NCBI RefSeq assembly: GCF_014212135.1
Contig: NZ_JACJVQ010000007.1
Location: forward strand, 186,001 to 250,000
Length of the DNA: 64,000 nucleotides
From: Cohnella thailandensis
GTDB taxonomy: Bacteria > Bacillota > Bacilli > Paenibacillales > Paenibacillaceae
Reading direction: 5' to 3'
Shown here in pieces: positions 46,947 to 54,712 of the stretch. The notes beneath the pieces were generated by a model. That model was not told where the DNA came from and ran no database searches. It saw only the letters and a list, made by a program, of their open reading frames with translations. The stretch's first letter is position 1. Each line of letters opens with the position of its first letter. The translations under genes were made by a program, and so were the position numbers.

Positions 46947-46988
46947 ATTATAGGAGCATTTATCCTCGCGATATATGAGATTGCGCCA
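46947..46988 (-). promoter_or_regulatory. Motif B promoter of GH106
   Basis: TGGCGCAATCTCATAT (46988-46973) matches the motif B sites at 16458 and 41784 in most positions. TATAAT (46952-46947) begins 36 bp after the motif start and 43 bp before the ATG. The end of the motif touches the expected -35, as for an activated promoter. Confidence 0.65.
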
Positions 46989-47010
46989 TTTGTTCGGCTG
47001 TTAAAGGGAC

Positions 47011-47037
47011 GGCGGCTTCGGTATCCCCGAAGCCGCC
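47011..47037 (-). terminator. Terminator after the binding-protein gene
   Basis: A perfect stem GGCGGCTTCGG/CCGAAGCCGCC around a 5-bp loop lies 15 bp past the lipoprotein stop. On the minus strand it is followed by TCCCTTTAAC, a weak U-run. Confidence 0.65.
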
Positions 47038-47052
47038 GCGGTTGTTGTAGGT

Positions 47053-48774
47053 TTATTGCTTGACCGAATCGTACCACTCGTTGACTTCCTTCGTGATGTC
47101 ATCGCCGCCGGAAGACTTCCACTTCTTCACGAACGAATCGAATTCATCCGGAGAGGCCTTGCCGTAGATGATATTCGTGAACGTATCCATCTGCATTTTC
47201 TTCAACAATTCGTTGCGCGAGGACATCGTATCGGTGGAAGACCCGAGGAAGTATTCCGGCACGTCGGAATCCGTCTGCTCCATCGCGACAAGAGTAGCTT
47301 GTCTAGTGATCAATTCCAAAGGATTGGTTGCATCTACTCCGATAATTCCCGTCGTCGCCATGGATGCCAAATCCGAACCAGTCAACTCTTCGCCTTTCGC
47401 GATCTTAATGTCCGTCGCAAGAGTCTTGGAAGGATAAATGGAAGCTGCGCCCGTCAACGTGTATTTCATCGTTGCGGCTTTGCCGCCAGGAATGTCCTGC
47501 TCGCTCATGTCGGCCTTGCCGTCCTTAATAACATAATCATAGCCTTCCTGGAATCCCTTAAATAAGAACGGATCGTCGCTCTCGAAGGCAGTATACAACG
47601 TGTTCTGATAATGGAAGAACGCTTGCAGAGCCTCGTCGGTGATGTCTTTACTGATCAAGATCGCGCTAGTATAGGGAACTCCGATCGTGCGAAGCGTCTT
47701 TTGTCCGCCTTCGCCTGTCGGCAACGTATAAGGGACGTACATGGCCGTCGGATTCGAAGCGAGCATCAGAGAACCCGGGTATACCATCAACCAGTTCTCG
47801 CCGCCCAGCATGCCTACCTTGCCAGCCGCGACTGTCTCCGCGACTTTATTGAAATCATGCAAGGCGATATCGGTTGCAATATAACCTTTGTCCTTCCACT
47901 CTTTAAGTTTCGTAAGCGCGTTCTTGATGCCGGGTTGTATCGAGCCGTATTGCAGCTTGCCGTCTTCGCCAGGATACCATCTTTCCGGAATGGCACCGAA
48001 CATGCCGAAGATCCACGAAGTATCACCGATTGGGTAGCCTAGAAACGCGTCTTTCATGCCGAAATCCAGCGCTACAGTATCTTTCTTGCCGTTCCCGTCC
48101 GGATCCTGGTTCACGAACGCGTCCATGACCTTCTCCAGTTCCTCAAGCGTCGTCGGCGCCTGCAGATTAAGCTTCGTCAGCCAATCCTGCCGAATCCATA
48201 GCGGAGACTGAGTGCCCATGTTCTGGCGGATAACCGGGATGGCGTACTTCTTGCCGTCCTTCATGAAGGGCTGCCACGCAGTCGGCGTCTCCGCCAGAGC
48301 TGCCTTCCACGTCGCCGAAGCGTATTTCTCGAACGCCTCTGACACGTCCATGACCTTCCCCGATTCGATGAACATGCTCGTCGTCTCTTGCTGCGTAGAG
48401 ACAAAGATGTCGGGGAGCTTGTCGCCGGACGAGAGCATAAGCTTCAGCTTCGTGTCGTAAGAGCCGTCGCCGGTGGGTGAGGTCCAAAGCGTTTTGATGT
48501 CAACGCCTAGAGTATCTCTAGCCCAACGAGTGTGAACGTTATCCGAATAATTCTCTCCGTTCTTAAATGTAGCGGTCGGATCCTCGCCGCGGACGGTTGT
48601 AATCGTAACGGCATGATCGATTTTACCGTCAACGATATTTAACGCAGGGCTGCTGGAGGAAGGACTGGGAGATGCTTCTTCGGAATTTCCGTTATTCGAA
48701 CTGCATGCCGCAAGCGAAGCGATTCCGACGGACATCGCTAGAATCGAAGCCGCTATCTTTGCTTTCTTTTTCAT
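47053..48774 (-). CDS. LplA-type extracellular solute-binding lipoprotein
   Basis: Large lipid-anchored binding protein of 573 residues, of the LplA/YtcQ size class rather than the 430-450 residue MalE class. Lipobox LAAC in IASLAACSSNN, then a Ser/Pro-rich spacer. The body shows GDKLPDIFVSTQQETTSMFI and PLWIRQDWLTKLNLQAPTTL, typical of this family. It has its own promoter downstream of the permease genes, with motif A and an overlapping cre-like site. The cluster's rhamnosidases suggest rhamnose-containing oligosaccharides as ligand. Confidence 0.9.
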   Translation of the reverse strand: MKKKAKIAASILAMSVGIASLAACSSNNGNSEEASPSPSSSSPALNIVDGKIDHAVTITTVRGEDPTATFKNGENYSDNVHTRWARDTLGVDIKTLWTSPTGDGSYDTKLKLMLSSGDKLPDIFVSTQQETTSMFIESGKVMDVSEAFEKYASATWKAALAETPTAWQPFMKDGKKYAIPVIRQNMGTQSPLWIRQDWLTKLNLQAPTTLEELEKVMDAFVNQDPDGNGKKDTVALDFGMKDAFLGYPIGDTSWIFGMFGAIPERWYPGEDGKLQYGSIQPGIKNALTKLKEWKDKGYIATDIALHDFNKVAETVAAGKVGMLGGENWLMVYPGSLMLASNPTAMYVPYTLPTGEGGQKTLRTIGVPYTSAILISKDITDEALQAFFHYQNTLYTAFESDDPFLFKGFQEGYDYVIKDGKADMSEQDIPGGKAATMKYTLTGAASIYPSKTLATDIKIAKGEELTGSDLASMATTGIIGVDATNPLELITRQATLVAMEQTDSDVPEYFLGSSTDTMSSRNELLKKMQMDTFTNIIYGKASPDEFDSFVKKWKSSGGDDITKEVNEWYDSVKQ

Positions 48775-48816
48775 ACTTATTAGCCCCCTATGGCCATAAA
48801 TGATGTTTGCCCTTTT

Positions 48817-48880
48817 ATTATAGAAACGCTTACATATTGGTTATATAGCGCGAAACAAACCTGGCATAACGGAATCTTAA
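48817..48880 (-). promoter_or_regulatory. Motif A promoter with overlapping cre before the binding-protein gene
   Basis: Half-sites ATTCCGTTATG (48875-48865) and TTCGCGCTATA (48854-48844) begin 21 bp apart. TATAAC (48845-48840), a 17-bp spacer and TATAAT (48822-48817) form the promoter, 42 bp before the ATG. ATGTAAGCGTTTCT (48835-48822) fits the CcpA cre consensus with one mismatch and lies across the spacer and the edge of the -10 box. This promoter would combine two-component activation with catabolite repression. Confidence 0.7.
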
Positions 48881-48899
48881 CATGGCCGGCAGGGCTCTT

Positions 48900-49775
48900 C
48901 TATTCCTTGACCGCGCCGATGACAATTCCTTGCGTGAAGAAACGTTGAAGAACGGGATAAATAAGCAGAATCGGCAGCGCCCCGATTAGAACTTGGGCGG
49001 CTCGAATGGAGCGATTATTCAGTTTGGCCACCTCGCTGGCATTGGATGCATCCACGATAGGAACCGAAATGATCGACTTCAACAGCGTACTAAGAGGAAC
49101 GTTGTCGCCTTTCATATAGATCGAGCCCATGAACCATTCATTCCAGTCGTTCACGACCATGAATAAGCCGACGGTAGCCAGAACCGGTAACGAAAGCGGT
49201 AGAAACATTCTCGCGAACACTTGCCAGTGATTAGCTCCATCCATAAAGGCTGCCTCTTCCAATTCCTTAGGAAGTGCCTTAAAGAAGTTCATGATCAGAA
49301 TCAAGTAAAATACGTTGACCGCGCTCGGCAAAATAAGAGCCCAGATCGAATTATATAGCCCGATCTTGGTTACGAGAAGGTAGGTCGGAATCATGCCTCC
49401 ATTGAATAGCATGGCCACGATGAAGAAACCGACAAACCCCTTGTAACCGGCAATTCCGTCCCGGCCTCCTCCCTTAGACAGAACGTAAGCTGCTAGACAG
49501 TTCACGAGGAGACTGACAGCCAGGCTAAGGATCGTACGCTTTGCGGATAACCCTAATGCCGGAAGGAAAGTCGGATTCTCAAGCGCCTTCTCATAAGAAT
49601 TGAAGTTTAAACCGATCGGCCAGAACGTCACTTGATTGGACATGACGGACGCACTCGAGCTTAGAGATAGCGCAAGCACATGAAGCAGCGGCACCAAACA
49701 AACCAGGGCGAGAAATACCATCAGAATTTGATTGAAAATTTGAAATGAACGCTCGGCTGTAGTCGTCGGTTGCAA
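48900..49775 (-). CDS. ABC transporter permease, LplC/YtcP type
   Basis: Inner-membrane permease of 291 residues with six helices; EAA loop LEEAAFMDGANHWQVFARMFLPL. The start is a TTG with AAGGAG upstream. It follows the LplB-like permease by 13 bp and works with it and the lipoprotein at 47053. No ATPase gene is nearby. Confidence 0.92.
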   Translation of the reverse strand: MQPTTTAERSFQIFNQILMVFLALVCLVPLLHVLALSLSSSASVMSNQVTFWPIGLNFNSYEKALENPTFLPALGLSAKRTILSLAVSLLVNCLAAYVLSKGGGRDGIAGYKGFVGFFIVAMLFNGGMIPTYLLVTKIGLYNSIWALILPSAVNVFYLILIMNFFKALPKELEEAAFMDGANHWQVFARMFLPLSLPVLATVGLFMVVNDWNEWFMGSIYMKGDNVPLSTLLKSIISVPIVDASNASEVAKLNNRSIRAAQVLIGALPILLIYPVLQRFFTQGIVIGAVKE

Positions 49776-49788
49776 GTGAATTCACTCC

Positions 49789-50718
49789 TTAGAAGATTTT
49801 ATAGCCGGCGACCTTATAAGCGATTCGGTATGCGCCGAGAATGAGGAAGAGACTGACGACGGATTTGAAGAGACCGACTGCCGTGGAGAAGCTGTAATTG
49901 CCATCAACTAGCCCCATTCGGTATACGAAGGTGTCGATAATGTCTCCTTTGCCATATACTAGAGGATTGTACAAGTTAAAGATTTGATCAAAGCCGACAT
50001 TCAGCACCTGGCTGATCGATAACGTAAGCACGACGGCGATCGTTGGGACAATAGATGGCAACGTGATGTGCAGCGTTTGTTTCCAACGGCCCGCCCCATC
50101 CAATTGAGCCGCTTCATAGAGCGCGGGATTGATTCCGGCCAATGCGGCTAAGAAAACGATGGAACCATAACCGAACTCCTTCCAAACATCACTCGCGACA
50201 ACCGTAATAACGAACCAGTTATTATCTCCGAGGAAGAAGATCGGGTCAAAGCCTATGACCTTCAAGGCCTCGTTCACCAATCCGTTCGTCGGATCGAGAA
50301 TTTCAAGGAAGATTCCGCCGAGCACGACCCAAGACAGAAAATGGGGTAAGAACACGAATGTCTGGACCGCGCTTCGAAGGAACTTTTTGCGAACCTCGTT
50401 GATGAGAAGAGCGAACGTCAGAGTAGAGACCGTACCGAAGAACAACTTAAGCAAAGAGATCCGGAGCGTGTTCCAGAACACCTGAACGCTATCCGGGTAT
50501 TCGAACATGAACTTGAATTGTTCCCATCCGACCCACTTCGAACCGGATATGCCCAAGTACGGCTTATAATCTTGGAAAGCCATAACGATTCCGCCGAATG
50601 GGATGTAAACGAAAATAAACGCGAGAACCACCGCCGGCGATAACATGAGATACAACTGCCAGTTATCTTTTCGCCTTACGATTTTCTCTTTTTTCTTGAT
50701 GGTCGTTGCCGTGTTCAT
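49789..50718 (-). CDS. ABC transporter permease, LplB type
   Basis: Inner-membrane permease of 309 residues, six helices; EAA loop LYEAAQLDGAGRWKQTLHITLPS. An unusually basic N-terminus (TIKKKEKIVRRKDNW) precedes the first helix, as in LplB. GGGAGG precedes the ATG. It is the first gene of the permease operon, driven by a motif A promoter in the intergenic region it shares with the divergent kinase. Confidence 0.92.
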   Translation of the reverse strand: MNTATTIKKKEKIVRRKDNWQLYLMLSPAVVLAFIFVYIPFGGIVMAFQDYKPYLGISGSKWVGWEQFKFMFEYPDSVQVFWNTLRISLLKLFFGTVSTLTFALLINEVRKKFLRSAVQTFVFLPHFLSWVVLGGIFLEILDPTNGLVNEALKVIGFDPIFFLGDNNWFVITVVASDVWKEFGYGSIVFLAALAGINPALYEAAQLDGAGRWKQTLHITLPSIVPTIAVVLTLSISQVLNVGFDQIFNLYNPLVYGKGDIIDTFVYRMGLVDGNYSFSTAVGLFKSVVSLFLILGAYRIAYKVAGYKIF

Positions 50719-50757
50719 GATATCCTCCCATGTTGAGTTGTCATACGAGATGCCTTC

Positions 50758-50821
50758 ATTGTAAAACCGCGGCTAGACAGGCGAAATAATGCATTCCAAA
50801 GGACGAATAACGCAATCTTAA
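50758..50821 (-). promoter_or_regulatory. Motif A promoter of the LplB-LplC operon
   Basis: Half-sites ATTGCGTTATT (50816-50806) and AATGCATTATT (50795-50785) begin 21 bp apart. TTTCGC (50786-50781), a 17-bp spacer and TACAAT (50763-50758) follow, 39 bp before the ATG. The sequence GTTAAGAT just ahead of the first half-site is conserved in all three motif A promoters. The divergent two-component genes begin at 50900. Confidence 0.7.
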
Positions 50822-50899
50822 CTTCTTCCCTTCTCGTACGCGATATGTTCTATAATCGAAGACAAGGCATCCAATTCGACAAAACGAGGGACCGGATCT

Positions 50900-52567
50900 A
50901 TGTTCAAACAATACCGAACCTTCTACAGCGTCCTTCTGCTGCTTGCGCTGACGACGACGATCGTCATCGTTATGTATTCCTATACGATCAACATCAGCCT
51001 GTCCACGGTCAAACAAGACATTCAAACGAATAATCTGAATCGCATCCGTTTCGTCGTGAACAATCTGGACCATAGCGTACGACAATTGGATATGCTGGGC
51101 ATGGCGCTCGAAGCCGATAAGAAACTTGGGCTTTTGCCTTCTATCGACCTTATGGACAGCTATGATCAGGTAAAGCTCATTCTGGATTTGACGGACAAAA
51201 TGAACCTTCAGAGCTTCTCGGAGGGCTGGAACAATCAGATTGCCATTTATTCTCCCGTTCTGGATCAATGGATCGGCTCCTCCCCTACTCCTCTATCGGT
51301 TCCGAACAAAGCCGACGAGGACAAATGGATCCTGGATGTAGCCAGGGAGACATTTATCTCTTATCGATTTCATACCGGATATACGATTCAAGTTTCTTTT
51401 CCACGGGACAACATCCGGCAGATGCTCGATCAAGCGAAAATCGAACACAATGATCCGTTCTTCTACAAAGCCGACGCCTCGATCATTGCGAACAGTGATT
51501 CGGATCCGAAGCGAATCGAAGGAATTATCGCCAATCTGAGGCTGGTCAAGCCGGAAGGAACCGCCATCGTCAAGTTGGATGGAACCCCGTACATGGTCAA
51601 TTATTTGCTCGCCGATTCGCTCGGTTGGTACCTAATCGATTATCTGCCCTCTAATGAAGCGCTGCAGCCTATCGTCCGAACGCAGAATTACTTCTATGCG
51701 GCTTGCATCGCTCTGTTCCTTGCCGGAGTCCTAATCGCGGTGTTCCTCTATCGCAAGGTCCAAGTTCCGATCGTCACATTGTTAAAGGGAGTCCGCCTTC
51801 TTAAGCACGGGGACTTCTCTTACCGAATCAAGAAAGTCAGCCGCAACGAGTTCGATATCCTGTACGAGAATTTTAACGACATGACGGCTCAAATCGAAGA
51901 TTTGATCGAGAAAGTATATAAAGAAAAAATTGCCTCCCGAGAGGCTATGGTTAAACAGCTTCAGGCTCAGATTAACCCTCATTTTCTGTACAATTGCTTA
52001 TTCTTCATTAACAATATGACCCGATTAGGGAACGATGAAGCCGTCACGGCGATGACCAAAAACCTGGCGGAATACTTCCGCTATTCGACCCGGTTGGATG
52101 AGCCGATAACGACTTTGGAAAAGGAACTTGGTGTCGTGCGCAACTATTTGGAAATCCAGTGCCTGCGGATGGATCGGCTGAGTTACGAGATCGACGTACC
52201 GGAGCCCATGCTTCGGCTTCGAGTACCTAAGCTGCTGCTTCAACCTTTGGTCGAGAATTCCGTCATTCACGGGATCGAGAACAAAAGAAGCTCGGGATGG
52301 GTTAAGGTATCGGGAAAGCTAAAGAACGGATCCTATGAAATCAGAGTAGAAGACGATGGGAAAGGCATGTCCGAAGAGGAGATCCGGCATCTGCTCGGAC
52401 GACTGCAATTGCCGCCTGACGATTCGATGGGACGAGCCTTATGGAACGTCTCCCAACGAATGGGCGTACACTTCGATCCTCCCTCCGGAATGGAGATCGA
52501 ACCCCGCCCCGAGGGAGGTTTGGCGGTCGTACTGCATTGGAAAGCTTCTGTTGTGAAGGAGGATTAA
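50900..52567 (+). CDS. YesM-type sensor histidine kinase
   Basis: Membrane sensor kinase of 555 residues. TM1 lies near residues 10-30 (LLLLALTTTIVIVMYSY), an outside sensor domain of about 230 residues follows, then TM2 (YFYAACIALFLAGVLIAVFL). HAMP is followed by a coiled linker and the phospho-acceptor His in QINPHFLYNCLFFINNM. The ATPase has VEDDGKGMS. It starts 3 bp before its partner regulator's gene and is divergent from the Lpl-type permease operon, the usual arrangement when a pair controls the neighbouring importer. Confidence 0.92.
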   Translation: MFKQYRTFYSVLLLLALTTTIVIVMYSYTINISLSTVKQDIQTNNLNRIRFVVNNLDHSVRQLDMLGMALEADKKLGLLPSIDLMDSYDQVKLILDLTDKMNLQSFSEGWNNQIAIYSPVLDQWIGSSPTPLSVPNKADEDKWILDVARETFISYRFHTGYTIQVSFPRDNIRQMLDQAKIEHNDPFFYKADASIIANSDSDPKRIEGIIANLRLVKPEGTAIVKLDGTPYMVNYLLADSLGWYLIDYLPSNEALQPIVRTQNYFYAACIALFLAGVLIAVFLYRKVQVPIVTLLKGVRLLKHGDFSYRIKKVSRNEFDILYENFNDMTAQIEDLIEKVYKEKIASREAMVKQLQAQINPHFLYNCLFFINNMTRLGNDEAVTAMTKNLAEYFRYSTRLDEPITTLEKELGVVRNYLEIQCLRMDRLSYEIDVPEPMLRLRVPKLLLQPLVENSVIHGIENKRSSGWVKVSGKLKNGSYEIRVEDDGKGMSEEEIRHLLGRLQLPPDDSMGRALWNVSQRMGVHFDPPSGMEIEPRPEGGLAVVLHWKASVVKED

Positions 52568-52570
52568 CGC

Positions 52571-54175
52571 ATGTATCAATTGCTGATCGTAGATGACGAA
52601 CGGTCTGTCGTCGACAGTCTGGCGTTAACGATTTCTTGGGAGGACTACGGTATCGAAGAAGTCCATTGCGCTTATTCTGCGGAAGAAGCGTTGGAGATCG
52701 CGAACAAGCACGCCATCGACGTGCTGGTGACCGATATTCGTATGCCTGAGACGGACGGACTTGAACTTATCGAACGTATCCGCCGCTTCTCGCGCAAGAT
52801 TCGCTGTATCATATTGTCAGGTCACGATGAATTCGAATACGCCCAGAAGGCGATTCAATATGGAACGATGAGCTACCTGCTGAAGCCGGTCGATATCGAG
52901 GAACTAATCCGGGCCGTGAGATCGGGCATCCAGGATATCGAACGTGAATGGCTGGAGATCAGCTCGCATAGGCGATTGCAGCAAACCCTGCATGCGAACC
53001 TGCCCATGCTTCGGAACCAATTGCTTAACGACTTGCTTCGGAATAGGCCGCTTCGCAGCGATGTACTCGAAGAGAGGCTCTCGATTCTTGGCTTGGACTT
53101 TCGGTCTGGAGGCCCGTATCGGATGATGGTCGTCCGTCTGGAGGAGGACTTCTCCGGCTACGACCTTAAGTCGTTGTCCTTGCTCGAATACGCCGTAAGC
53201 AATATCGCGGAAGAAGTGCTTCAGGACTTGTACGAGGTTTGGCACGGCGCGACGGAGCAGGGATATCTGGTGTTCCTCCTTCGCAGCCGTGTCGAGGATG
53301 GAATGGCGTTGGCCGATTCCTACGCGGTCAAATTCCAGAACCACGTTCAGAAATTCTTAAAAGGCTCCCTGACGATCTGCCTGAGCGGAATCGGCGAATT
53401 CCCAAACGGCTTATCGGAAACGTACCTGTCTTCGATATCATCTATCCAACGGAATGCGGGGCGTCATCATAGTTATTTTATCTCGACGGAAGACGCTCTC
53501 GCTCCTGTTAACGATAGGCGGCGAATCTCGCTTCTTGAGCCGCCGCTGCTTCCTTCTCTGCTGGAAGAAGGCAATTGGGCCGAAGCGTTGGCTAAAGTTC
53601 GCAGAATGTTATTCAGGAACGAGGCCGATGCCGAGCCAACTCCGGATCATCTGCTTACGGTTCTGCTCTACCTCTCTTCCGCTTTCAGTCTCGCTTTCTC
53701 GGCGGAGGACGGCACCGTGGAGGAGCAGCTCGGAGAGGAATTCGACCTGCTATTAAGGAAGAAAAGCCATCTCTCCCGACAGCGAATCCTCGATTGGGCC
53801 GAGAGCCGGATCGGGGCTATTCGCGCCAAAGCTTCCGACGGAATGGAGGATGCCCATCGTCAGATCGCTTCCAAGGTTCGCGCGTTCATTCAGGGTAATC
53901 TGGCTGCAGGCATCTCCCTTCAGCTCGTAGCCGATCATGTCGGGCTTCATCCCGTCTATCTGTCCAAGGTATACAAGACGATCACCGGGGAGACGATCGG
54001 AGACTATCTCTATCGGACCCGAATGGAGAGAGCCGCCTATCTCCTGCGCGATACGGAGCTCAAGATCGCGGAGATCAGCAGCCAGCTCGGCTTCCTGGCT
54101 CCTCCGCACTTCATTAAGATCTTCAAGAAGCATCATGGGTGTACCCCCCAAGAATTCCGTAATAGACAAAATTAA
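52571..54175 (+). CDS. YesN-type response regulator, AraC output domain
   Basis: Response regulator of 534 residues. Receiver: DDE at 8-10, phospho-acceptor Asp55 in VTDIRMPE, lysine in YLLKPVD. The AraC pair at the C-terminus reads LQLVADHVGLHPVYLSKVYK and LGFLAPPHFIKIFKKHHG. It is the only regulator adjacent to a motif A site and so the best candidate to bind motif A; two AraC domains per dimer fit a direct repeat with a 21-bp period. GGAGGATTAACGC precedes the ATG. Confidence 0.92.
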   Translation: MYQLLIVDDERSVVDSLALTISWEDYGIEEVHCAYSAEEALEIANKHAIDVLVTDIRMPETDGLELIERIRRFSRKIRCIILSGHDEFEYAQKAIQYGTMSYLLKPVDIEELIRAVRSGIQDIEREWLEISSHRRLQQTLHANLPMLRNQLLNDLLRNRPLRSDVLEERLSILGLDFRSGGPYRMMVVRLEEDFSGYDLKSLSLLEYAVSNIAEEVLQDLYEVWHGATEQGYLVFLLRSRVEDGMALADSYAVKFQNHVQKFLKGSLTICLSGIGEFPNGLSETYLSSISSIQRNAGRHHSYFISTEDALAPVNDRRRISLLEPPLLPSLLEEGNWAEALAKVRRMLFRNEADAEPTPDHLLTVLLYLSSAFSLAFSAEDGTVEEQLGEEFDLLLRKKSHLSRQRILDWAESRIGAIRAKASDGMEDAHRQIASKVRAFIQGNLAAGISLQLVADHVGLHPVYLSKVYKTITGETIGDYLYRTRMERAAYLLRDTELKIAEISSQLGFLAPPHFIKIFKKHHGCTPQEFRNRQN

Positions 54176-54276
54176 AGCCATGTCTTTATGAGTCCTCGGG
54201 CACCGTATATGAGATTTGGATCAACGAAGTAGAATACACTGAAGAATATGGGCGATCTTTTTTATGTTCTTATATT

Positions 54277-54408
54277 CTAGCCCGACGCAAGCTCGCTTCG
54301 CATGCAGAGTATTCCGGACGGCCATTGATGAAGACATACGGTCACAGGGTTGCCTTTTGTTTTAAACGTTTTTCGGCGGAATAAACCTACGGTACTGGCG
54401 ACAACCAT
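54277..54408 (-). other. Short minus-strand reading frame behind the attenuator, probably not a gene
   Basis: A 43-codon frame begins with ATG 54408, just after the terminator's U-run (MVVASTVGLFRRKTFKTKGN...). It has no ribosome site and no recognisable homology. It could be the leftover of a gene once controlled by the leader at 54422-54545. The rest of 54176-54712 holds that leader, the nrdJ terminator and nothing else I can support. Confidence 0.2.
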
Positions 54409-54415
54409 TGCAATC

Positions 54416-54462
54416 GAAAAAAGCAGACGGAGAAACACTGGCGCCAGTGCTTCCCATCTGCT
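54416..54462 (-). terminator. Strong terminator of an attenuator-like leader
   Basis: The minus strand carries AGCAGATGGGAAGCACTGGC and its near-complete complement back to back, with a 14-bp perfect core (CACTGGC/GCCAGTG), ending in six T. It is oriented minus and lies 31 bp after the leader-peptide stop. No gene follows on that strand until past the converging regulator at 54175. Confidence 0.75.
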
Positions 54463-54492
54463 GTTTGTTTGATGGCGCAATCCTTCTCTTCG

Positions 54493-54525
54493 CTATGCTA
54501 CGAGACTGCGATAAGGATGCATCAT
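54493..54525 (-). CDS. Putative 10-residue leader peptide
   Basis: ATG ATG then eight codons and TAG encode MMHPYRSLVA. A double ribosome site, AGGAGGAAGAGG, ends 5 bp before the first ATG. Downstream GGTGCG/TGCGCC and ATCCTT/AAGGAT can pair around the peptide codons, and a strong terminator follows. This is the layout of ribosome-mediated attenuators, such as leaders of antibiotic-resistance genes or amino-acid operons. The peptide shows no run of one amino acid, which favours sensing of ribosome stalling by a drug over amino-acid shortage. No controlled gene is visible. Confidence 0.45.
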   Translation of the reverse strand: MMHPYRSLVA

Positions 54526-54673
54526 CCGCACCTCTTCCTCCTGTTACGTCTGGTTGGCTCTCTGAAAAGAGATTCGCAGAAACGGTTCTCCCTGCACAAT
54601 AATGGAGAGGAGACCTTTTGTCTACAACTTATTTTCCGAGTCTCCCGAATTTAGGTTGATTCTGCTTCAAATG

Positions 54674-54700
54674 AAAAAAGCCCCCGTCCCCGGGGGCTTT
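54674..54700 (-). terminator. Terminator of nrdJ
   Basis: The minus strand reads AAAGCCCCCG, a GGA loop, CGGGGGCTTT and continues as TTT. It lies 13 bp past the nrdJ stop. Confidence 0.85.
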
Positions 54701-54712
54701 CCTCATCCTATC

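Noticed and set aside
54490..54545. Lysine riboswitch (L-box), suggested by AGAGGTGCG on the minus strand
   Set aside because: Only that short string matches. The other conserved L-box segments and the five-way junction length are absent. The leader-peptide reading explains the sequence better.
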